A DNA stretch of 64,000 nucleotides, from the NCBI RefSeq assembly GCF_028502605.1, contig NC_079234.1, forward strand, positions 1,736,001-1,800,000, in the 5' to 3' direction. The stretch is from Trichoderma breve. Taxonomy: Eukaryota > Ascomycota > Sordariomycetes > Hypocreales > Hypocreaceae. Below the pieces are notes generated by a model that worked only from the letters and a program-made list of their open reading frames with translations, ran no database searches and was not told the origin of the DNA. Positions 55,840 to 64,000 of this stretch are shown here, one piece after another; position 1 is the stretch's first letter, and each line of letters begins with the position of its first letter. The position numbers were made by a program, and so were the translations under genes.

Positions 55840-58800
55840 TTACTCTGCCTCAAGTTTATGACAAAGAATTCTCACCAGATTCTCCAACTCCACAATCTTC
55901 TTCTTCTCCCCTTGAGCATTATTGATTCGCTCTGTAGCATCCCCAAACGTCTTCCAGACAGGTAGAAATTTTTTGTCGTCATAATCCGGAGAATTTATGT
56001 TATCGAATGCGGTCCGCATGTTCTTGTGGTTCCGCAACTTCAACGCCCAGTCAGTAAAGGGCCTCGAATCGTCGTAGTAGGTTTTTACGACATTTGTGCA
56101 GTAAATTATTAGTGATGCAAGTCCTGCAGCTAATGCAGTGGAAACGGAAGATCCATCATGATATTCGACGGGTTTTGATGACCGAGGATTCCTTGCCTCT
56201 GCCACCTGGTTTCCGGGGAAGAAGTAGCTTATTGTGTTAAAATCTTCGGAAGTTGGATCTCTTTGGCCCTTGGGCAGCGCGGCGCCAATACGAAGAATAC
56301 AGTCCGATGCTGCGCTGAAAGGAAGTGATTCCCTGCCGAGGAGTTGGATGTCGTCGGCGGCGGAGCAGAACATGAGGATGTTGCGAGACTTGGCCTTTTC
56401 GATTGCCTTTTGAAGCGCATCCATGGCCACCTCCTCGGGTGATCTCTTGTGCTCTTCGTCGGTTCCGACATCCAGGGCATTAGGTACACTGCCTATCTTT
56501 TTCGCCAATTTCCGAATAGTCCACGACATGGATATGATGTCGGCCTTGCGAATGATGGCGCCTTCAATGGCTCTCGCAGCGCTCTCTGCGTATATGGTCC
56601 GTGTTTTGCTTCCAGGGCTGTGGCTAGTGCTTTCATGTATCTTCATAACATCGAGCGAAACCCAAGGATTGATGCGCACAATCATGTTGGCCATGACTGT
56701 GCCGTGACCGTTGGTGGACTGATGCCACGGCCGTTCCGTTTTCCCATCTGGTGGGCAATAGCTCAGACCAGTAGCCTGAACAATGTTGTACGTATCCAAG
56801 TTTAGTAGATCGACGCCATCGTCTATTAATGCAACCTATAAAGAAGTGTAAGTATTTATCTTCTGTAGTAAGTGACGGGAGTGGAAAGCTCAAGATGACA
56901 GCTTTATACATGCCTTTACGGGCGGTATTTTAATCTTGCCGCCCAGAAGTCGGTGAACAGAGATTAGAGAGCTTCTGAAATCCTCCATTCTCTCAACCCA
57001 GACCTGCTGTGGAGGGCCGTCTGATGTTCCAATCTCTGACGGGTCCAAATCATCGTCCGACTTGATACTGGATGTAACCGTGCCAGAATGTATCCTCTTC
57101 TCGATTTTGACCCTTCCTTTTGTGCGGTCAGTGATCTCGGTTTCGAAGGTTTCTATCATTTTCATCATTCTATCGCGACTTTCGAAACCCTAAAGTTATT
57201 GTTAGCTTATGCTCTGAGATTCGAAATATGTCCCTTGATAATAAGGCGTAGATTTTGAATGTGAGACATACCGGAAAGGCATGGAGCGTCACCCTCCTTA
57301 ACTTGCCATTGGATGTTGCATCTCTTGCAATACCTTCTGGGTAGCCCCAGCCTTTGAGAATCGTCTGGTTTCCACTCCAGTAGAGGTTGATGTGAGTAGC
57401 ATCTGGTGCTGCAAAGGATATAACGTCCATGCTTAGGTCTGGCTTTCTCCAGTCCCTGTTCAACAGTCAGAATTACGTCGGTTACTAGACTGAGAGATAT
57501 ATTGGTCTCGTTGGAACCGCAAGGCGATATTAACGTACCAGGATTCTATCTTAATTTCCTCTTTCCTGGAATTACCGAGACCAAACGAATCCTGACCTCG
57601 TATAGCTCGTTCGATTGCAGCATCGGTGTGAGGTAGACCTTCTCTGTCGTCCACCTGCAGCCGGAGTATGTGTCGAATGTTGACTGACACCAGTTTGTCA
57701 AATACACTTATTAGAGCACTGCGCCCCAACTTGGGATTTTCTTGATGAGCCCCTCCGCGTTGTCTTTTCTCGTTTGAACTGTATCCTCTGTTGTCTGACT
57801 TGGATGCGCTTGACTTTTCGTGAATTGTCGTTAATATCGGCAAATTGACGTAGGATAGAGTGTCCTCAAACCCGCCCGCCTTGGAAAGCTTCTCGATCAG
57901 GTCTACGACTTGATCTACAGTCTTTCCCGCGAGGTGAGATGCGTCGAAATACAAGTTTTTGTCTAGCGTAGCAAGAACGTCAGCCAGATACAAATTATTG
58001 TAAAAGCAGTGTGTAAGTATGGGTAGCCAGAAGACATCTCATTTTAAGACGACTGAGTAAGATAGATGAGGATTCCCTTGAGAGGTCGAATTGTCGCAGA
58101 CCTACCTGAAGCTACTTTACCATAAAGTAATTCCTTTGCTTCCATATCTGTTCTGGTGCGTATATAATGAACTTTGACAAATTCCCCGATTTTGCTTGCT
58201 GCCGTATCCGAGTCTAGAGAAGTTTTGCTTGGATTGGATTTATCTTCGTCTAGCTTGACGCTGGCTGGAGCTTTTGTCTGACCGGAATCGCTAGCCTGGT
58301 CGTAATTCTGTGTTCGAGTGCGCGTAAGAGACTTGGGAAGAGGATTATCCAAGGATGTAGGAGTGGCCGGGGTTGCATGAATGGGTTGGTTCTCTGAAAT
58401 ATGCACAGAAGGACGACGAGACTGCTTTGGGTCATAATCTGAAGCTTCTGTTCCATCTTTGGCTTCCTGGGCTGTGGTATACAATGTCCGACCTTTGTCA
58501 AGCGGAGGTGGAGGGCCCATTTTCGTTCTTGATGGCTCAGTCGTCCCTGGCTTTGGCGGGAGCATTTTTTTCTGATACTCCCCTGTCGAATAGTCATCTT
58601 TTGACTCCTTTCTAGACTCATACAGGGCGCCTGTCCTAATAGGCGGTTTTTCTCTGCCAGTACGGTTGCCACCTCTTTCTGAAGAGGTAGTCGCTGGTCC
58701 TGTTGCGGCGGCGGCTCTTCTATTTTGCTTTAACCATCTTTCTCGCGTCCTTAGATAGTACAAATATGGGGACTCGTTGTTCAAGTTGAACTGCTGATCC

Positions 58801-59666
58801 GGGTTCCTCTTCAGTATCTTATCGCCTGTTAGAACCAGGTATTGAACTATGTTGTTGTATTGCTTTACTTGGAGTCGACAGTTATTGTAATCCATGGCAT
58901 AGTGTATGGGAGTGTTGCCGTAATTGTCCCTTGCGGCTATTGTCTCAGGTTTTGCCTCTTTGACAAAGCCATGGATTGTCTTAATCGTTACACGTAAATT
59001 CGGTCGTTCTGGTGCAATGGCCGAACTCTGCTTAATCCCTTGGTGGGTTCCTAGAGCCTTTGGCAGCTGTTCCTTGAAAGCGTAGTGAAGGCAATTCATC
59101 CCATCGTGATCCGTCGCATTAAGTAGTTCATCTAATTTTCCCGGAATCTCACTGGAACATTCGGTGACGGATTCGATGAACTTGGTGTTATTGAACTCCA
59201 TCGCTACCCGCAGAATCGGGTCATCCTTTGGTTTGCTGAGACCACTCTCTACCAAAGCACTGTCCTGAAACTCAAGAAGATACTTGAGAATCTTTGACAG
59301 TGTATCTCCCGGCAGGTTTCCAAAGTCATCAGTATCTCGCCTCTTTGCCAAGATGTGAAGAAACGTCGGCGTTGTCCTCTCACGAGCGTCTCGACTCGTC
59401 AGTGCCTTCTTCTTATATTCTTCAAGTAAGCGGCCTTGTCCTGGCTCGGATGTATCCCGCCGTGCCTCGCCGGACACAAGAGATCTGACAACTTCCTTCC
59501 ACTGTTGTTCCCATGTTTGCTCTCTGAACTGAGCCTCTTCACTTTTTTCCTCAAACGGATGCCTGTCGATGTCCTCGGGATCAAGGTCAAGTATCTCATC
59601 GTATTGTAAGTTGTCTAGTGTAACAGAGCCCGCTTCTGAAATTTCATCATCATCATAGTTTGCCAT
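55840..59666 (-). CDS. Ankyrin-like / subtilisin (peptidase S8) multidomain protein
   Basis: Predicted 1,146 residues from exons 59666-58106, 57962-57539, 57455-57272, 57189-56914 and 56835-55840; phases agree throughout. The acidic N-terminus is followed by ankyrin-like units (DHDGMNCLHYAF, DNYGNTPIHYAMDY) at about 185-270, then a long disordered Ser/Thr/Pro/Lys region to about 490. A middle domain follows (NLYFDASHLAGK ... LRLQVDDREGLPHTD). The C-terminal subtilisin domain has Asp820 in VALIDDGVD, His859 in NGHGT and Ser about 1043 in DGSSVSTALAAG, so the triad is complete. No signal peptide is visible, so it is probably an intracellular protease. The fourth intron uses a GC-AG pair (GCATGT donor); it alone gives VK-VALIDDGV in frame. 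Intracellular S8 proteases are known as effector domains of fungal receptors. Role here unknown. Confidence 0.9.
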
Positions 59667-60250
59667 GATTCGCAGCAGAGAATTCGCGCCCCTGTGCCAC
59701 AGACTGCTGCACGTTGAAGACCGGAGACGTAGAGAAAAGGGATAAAATCACCCCCAATTCCAAGGTAACCTAAAAGGCGACGAACTAGACTAAAATAAAC
59801 CACAAGAGGTTAAAAGATTAGACGTATGATGTTCAAGAGAAATATTCGACATTAAGAAAAACTATTGGGGGACACAAAAGACGGCAGCTGCCTAGTCTTC
59901 TATCCTGAGTTGAGTTTGGTGTCCTTCCAGCCGGTGCTTGTGATTTATTTAGGTGCTTTGAAAGCGGGGGTTAATAAACATGAGGCTCAATAGATTGGCT
60001 GACAGGAGAGGGCTGCGTGATATAACAGGGATTAATTACATGTTATTAACACCCTGCTGCAGTGATCCCGGCAGAACGGCTGGGAGCTGAATACATCCCA
60101 CCAAAATACAGTGTCAAGAACATTTACTCACTCTTGGTGGTATGAGTAACTATGACAAGTTGAACAATATCAAGGAATCTTGAAACTGGCAATAATAGAG
60201 ACAGCGCTAGTCGTCATTGTTCTTGCTATTCGATTGCTTTCTGCACTGTC
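59667..60250. other. Intergenic region upstream of the S8 gene
   Basis: 584 bp between the S8 start and the stop of the acidic protein gene, both on the minus strand. Holds the S8 promoter; no further feature. Confidence 0.55.
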
Positions 60251-61273
60251 TTATTCTTGAGTACGCTCAGCACTCTCCGACCCAGATCGCTTGATAGATT
60301 GCCCGTACTCGTTGTATGTAGTGCAGTCCCAAAGCTGATCCAAGTCGATTGCTCCTAGATTATCGACATCAATATCGACTCCCGTATCTAATTCATTGAG
60401 AGGAGGCTCGTCCACGCTAAATATAATGGGATCATCGGGCTCTCTAGAAGAGAACAAAGAGGTCACCATAGTTGTAAAGTTTGGTGTTACTTTCAGATAG
60501 GGAACACAAACGAAGTCTTCGTCGTCGTCTCGCTCCAGCAGAATGCAAGCACGAAGCTTAGAAGGAATGCCGCTGGCTTGTGATTTGTTCTCAGACAGAA
60601 AAAAGCGCGCCTGGAAGTAATTCCCCCAATCGTCCGACTGAGGATTATCGCCACTCACCACGGTATGATGCTTCGTAACTTTCTCCACGCCCGCTTCACC
60701 GTAGAGTGTCAAACCTGTGTCGATAGCGGGAATGTTTGGACCGACTGTGAGTTCTACTCCATGTTTTGAAGATTCAGATTGGCTTGTTTCTTCCATCTTA
60801 TGGAGCCCATATGGTGCGACTCGGTGAACTGATGGCCCGCCGGCCTTGCCTTTCATGGCGTTGAACTCGAATAAGACGTCGGCTTCTTTGATGCGCGCTC
60901 CCTTATATGAGTTGAATTTGAACTCGTATACAAGAAGGGTAGCGTGTTTATCTGAAGAAGGACCCATTTCCCCGTGGATTATTGCTTTCGCATTGCAACT
61001 AACAGTGAAAGCAGGTCTTCTCTTCGAGCCGCCGCGGAAGGCTGAAACTGCTTTCCTTTGCTTTTGTCCTGGTCGATTGCGGACATGGAAACCTGTTGAC
61101 GTATATGTTGTTATTGTCGACTCTCGTCTAAAGATAAAATACACAGTCTTACCTCCCTCTTGGCCTTGGTATGTGAGCCCGAGATTGAAAAATGTCGGAT
61201 CCGAGGTTTCTTCATCGTCCTCATCAAAGTCTCCCTCGTCTCCGTCACTCAACCAAATTTCACTTTCGTCCAT
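60251..61273 (-). CDS. Acidic protein of unknown function
   Basis: Unspliced reading gives 340 residues, but a 60-bp stretch at 61152-61093 has good intron borders (GTAAGA...CAACAG). Its removal turns EGG-KTVYF...TSTG-FHV into EGG-FHVRNRPGQ and leaves 320 residues, so exons 61273-61153 and 61092-60251 are more likely. The N-terminus is very acidic (GDEGDFDEDDEETSD). The middle is beta-rich (VEKVTKHHTVVSGD, YFQARFFLSEN, LRACILLERDDDEDF), and the end is again acidic. I do not recognise the family. No signal peptide, membrane segment or catalytic motif is visible. It is tandem to the S8 gene and divergent from the degenerate NACHT-like gene, so a role in the same cluster is possible. Confidence 0.7.
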   Translation of the reverse strand: MDESEIWLSDGDEGDFDEDDEETSDPTFFNLGLTYQGQEGGKTVYFIFRRESTITTYTSTGFHVRNRPGQKQRKAVSAFRGGSKRRPAFTVSCNAKAIIHGEMGPSSDKHATLLVYEFKFNSYKGARIKEADVLFEFNAMKGKAGGPSVHRVAPYGLHKMEETSQSESSKHGVELTVGPNIPAIDTGLTLYGEAGVEKVTKHHTVVSGDNPQSDDWGNYFQARFFLSENKSQASGIPSKLRACILLERDDDEDFVCVPYLKVTPNFTTMVTSLFSSREPDDPIIFSVDEPPLNELDTGVDIDVDNLGAIDLDQLWDCTTYNEYGQSIKRSGSESAERTQE

Positions 61274-62016
61274 GTTGCACAGGAATTTTGTGGTGTATTA
61301 ATTAACTGAATGTTTGAGTTTCGATGGGAATAAAGTATACCTGTTGAAGGAGTGACTTATTTAGCTTAGATGAGAACATTGGTCGACTGGGTCAATGATC
61401 GAGAGCTTGACATCTGGCTGCTCAAGTGACAGCACAGTATGAGGAAACAGCGCACATCGGCAGCCAAACATGCACTACCGGTTGCCAATATTGGTGCTAA
61501 ACCCAAGCTCGCAGGTTCGTCCGAAGGATTTTCTGACTTGTCAGAAGCGGGTTGAAGCGCCGCTTATTCTGCAACTTGGATTCGCACAGATCCCTGTCGC
61601 TGTATTCTGGGCCACATAGTGAGGCGAAGCTGTGTGATGGTGTCACCCCATAGTGAAAAAATAGAGGCCAAGGCACCAAAGGAGCTGAATGTCGCACCAT
61701 AGAGAGACTGAGCCGGGACGAGTATATACCGGGGAGGCAACGAGGGGAATATATTGCCGCGATGAGTGGACGAAACCCCGCAGCTTGTGGAAGAAGCACG
61801 CTACATACAGAGAGAGTTAAGAACAGTTAGAAGAGTTTGTGAGGCTCCAGTGAGTAAACCCTGGGCCGTGCTGATCCTTCACCGAGCGAGACTTCTCAAG
61901 ATTTATGTACTTTTAATAGAACTGCCTCTTACGATTCCATATGATCGATATCAATCATCGCGGCGGTCGACTTGGTCTGCTCACAATCGCGCCGACCACA
62001 TCACTTGTTCGCCATC
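61274..62016. promoter_or_regulatory. Divergent intergenic region acidic protein / NACHT-like gene
   Basis: 743 bp between head-to-head starts. A minus-strand frame at 61,497-61,799 has no family resemblance. I read the region as two promoters. Confidence 0.4.
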
Positions 62017-64000
62017 ATGGAGACCAGTGAAGATGATCAGCCATCTCCCATCACGTTTTGGGAAGGCTACCATCGAGATGACCTCACCTTAATGACTATT
62101 AAGGATTCTACACAACAAGATTATGATACAGACAAGTCTCCAGATATCGAGTAAGCCGTAGCATAGATGCTATAATTCCCTCGATGCTATTATTTGATTA
62201 GGATTGACTGAAACTAGATGTTCGCAGTGTTGTCCATGTCATGCCGGTTGGTCAAGCGGATGAACGGCTGAAGCTCGATACTCTTCTTCTAGAGTCAGTG
62301 GCTTCCAGACGAAGAGAATTTGTTTTCCTGTACCATATAGGGAGCTTACTGGCTGGCGAATTCACGGGCCAGTCTATTGATGGCCTTGCCCGAAAATTGC
62401 TGCAAAGTCTCATATTTTTCCAGCAGAGAGCTGAACAGGTCTGATTACACGCCCCTGCCTTGATACGGATATCATTTGCACGACTGAGCTAATATGGAGA
62501 GTAGCCATCAAGAAGAGCGTTGGTGTTTGTTGCCTACGATTTGGGGGATTTAATTGTCAAAAAGGTATGTATGCGCATAATCTCATGAACCGGTCATCTA
62601 TGAGAAGCGCTGATCGTGATAGGCCATCTGCATCGCTGGCGCAAATGAGCAAGAATGGCCAGGAATTTTCATGAGCGCCGCTCAGTTTGTATGTGTCGAT
62701 TTTCTCTTCCGCAGTCTATGGATCTTTTTCTTAACAAACCTTTATGTCGCCTTTCTCCTATCAATTACCCCCTTAATTAATACAATGCTACAAATTCTGA
62801 CAAGAATTGAGTAGATATTCGCAGGCGGCTTCCAAAGAGCAAATGACTCACAATTGCTCTATTCCAAAGTATTCGACTTCCTCATGTCTCGAAAGGACAC
62901 CTCATGGGAACGAGCTTTGTCACCTGAATCAATCAGTAGTCTTACAAAGTGCACAGTGGAAATTACTGAAGCTTTTATCGCTTCCAAAATAACGCTTCGA
63001 AGCCAGGTTATAAGTCTTTATGCAAATGTGGTAGGGCAAGAGGAGAAGATATCATATGTAAAGTATCCATATGGCGTTATGACAGAAAGTCTTTTACTCA
63101 TATTTTGTGTAGATATTTGATCAAGCCACCGCGACAATGGGGGTGCCAAACGAGATCATACTTCGAGAACAAAAGCAGAAAGACAAAGAGCCATTTTGGG
63201 ATTTACATAACACAGTTTGTTCTAACATTAAATGTGAGTAAACCTCTCATATTTAAGATCGTTTGACTGACATACCAAGCTTGGCTCCCTCACGAGTCTT
63301 GGATTCCCTTTCAGCAATCCCTTTTGGCAGTAACTTCGGCACATCGTCCGTTGTCGTCAACATGTCTTGACGATTCACACCCGGTGTTTAACAGCACTGA
63401 ATATGAAACATGGATGGCATCTGCTGGTGCGCGCATACTATATGTTTCTGGTGATGATCATAACGCGGTAACGGAAGCTGCTGAACAGGTATTCCTCGAC
63501 TGGAGGCTCAAACAAAGAAAGAATCGGAAGGAAGGGGTAGTATTCTTACCCATCTCGTTTGTTTTCTCTGCCCGTGACCCAACACGCTCTTCAATGAAGG
63601 ACATGATCAGCTTGCTCCTGGTCTCATATCTTTCTGGCATTGCAATTGCGAAAGGCGACCCATTGCCTGGAGCCATAAGAGATCAGTTGGTGCTTCAACA
63701 CGCATGGACGGAAACGGATCTCTTCAAGCTTTTGGCAATATTTTCCCGCGAGTTTATGGGCTTCAATTTGGTTCTTCTACTTCAGAATATCGACGAATGC
63801 GACAAACACAGTCGAGATACATTCTGGGATGTGCTGAGCGCCTTCGCAACCAGGAGTGAAACGCGGTTCAAGGTAGTGGTTACATGCGGGAAATCCCTTG
63901 ATCTTCATGATGAACTACGCCACTGGGCAGATATCCCGGTCGACACATGGATTCTCCCGGATGATATGGATGAGTCGAACGAGAATGCTGAGGATGATTA
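62017..64000 (+). CDS. Degenerate NACHT-like protein with esterase-like N-terminus (partial)
   Basis: The 5' part of a gene running off the right edge; 518 residues visible from exons 62017-62150, 62228-62438, 62505-62564, 62623-62688, 62815-63057, 63113-63233 and 63280-64000, all phases agreeing. The N-terminal 130 residues resemble the serine-esterase-like (DUF676-type) domain that precedes many fungal receptors, but the nucleophile elbow reads VAYDLGDLIVKKA, without the GHSLGG serine. The following NTPase-like part reads RILYVSGDDHNAVTEAA, where a GxxxxGK[ST] loop would be expected. It keeps FSARDPTRSSMKDMI, QHAWTETDLFKLL and a Walker-B-like LLLQNIDECD. It is probably a non-hydrolysing relative of the receptor family. 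Many short introns are unlike the intronless receptor at 50 kb. The sensor region is outside the window. Confidence 0.8.

Noticed and set aside
42256..64000. Additional copies of the amyloid-like motif on the HET, S8, acidic or degenerate NACHT-like proteins.
   Set aside because: I looked at all termini visible in the window and found no QHSG/VGG-VNI pattern other than the three reported copies; the C-terminus of the last gene is outside.
1..64000. tRNA genes and CRISPR arrays.
   Set aside because: No convincing A-box/B-box pair with cloverleaf complementarity, and no regularly spaced repeats; CRISPR is not expected in a fungal nucleus.

Overview
The window is nuclear DNA of a filamentous ascomycete, most likely a Sordariomycete of the order Hypocreales. 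The evidence is dense eukaryotic genes with short introns of about 50-140 bp (GT/GC...AG, CTAAC/CTGAC-like branch sites), proteins of typical Pezizomycotina layout (DNA polymerase alpha, YAK1, PUB1, SWD2, NCS2, OAC1), and families confined to or expanded in filamentous fungi (PTH11-like membrane proteins, HET domains, FunK1 kinases, NACHT receptors). The order is inferred from overall resemblance only. No tRNA, rRNA, CRISPR array or complete transposon was recognised.

Positions 1-30,000 are a housekeeping block: POL1 (minus, truncated at the left edge), a mitochondrial pentatricopeptide protein (minus), an RRM-like protein (plus), the DYRK kinase YAK1 (minus), the three-RRM protein PUB1 (minus), a probable Mediator subunit 2 (plus), a two-PH-domain protein (minus), the tRNA thiolation factor NCS2 (plus) and the mitochondrial carrier OAC1 (minus). 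Long gene-free stretches lie upstream of YAK1, PUB1, the mediator gene and the PH gene, as expected for large regulatory leaders. Positions 30,600-41,200 are transitional: two secreted type-B carboxylesterases (minus) flank a PTH11-like seven-helix membrane protein and the COMPASS/CPF subunit SWD2 (both plus).

Positions 42,256-64,000 form an accessory island that looks like a self/non-self recognition and cell-death locus. It holds a HET-domain protein, a purine-nucleoside-phosphorylase-like protein, a secreted epoxide-hydrolase-like enzyme, a Zn2Cys6 regulator, a NACHT NOD-like receptor, a frameshifted FunK1 kinase, a large ankyrin-like/subtilisin (S8) protein, an unrecognised acidic protein and the 5' part of a second, degenerate NACHT-like protein.

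The main discovery candidate is in this island. The phosphorylase-like protein (44,673-45,764) ends, and the NACHT receptor (50,304-53,147) begins, with the same roughly 22-residue Gly/Asn/Gln motif of the form F-x-G-x-G-x-Q-H-S-G-x-G-x-L-x-V-G-G-x-V-N-I. A third, decayed copy broken by a stop lies at 49,525-49,581, just upstream of the receptor. Matching short motifs on a receptor N-terminus and an effector terminus are the hallmark of fungal amyloid (prion-like) signalling as known for HET-S/NWD2. Here the putative effector is a phosphorylase-fold enzyme rather than a pore-former or lipase. Assignment as an amyloid pair is inference from sequence and needs experimental proof.
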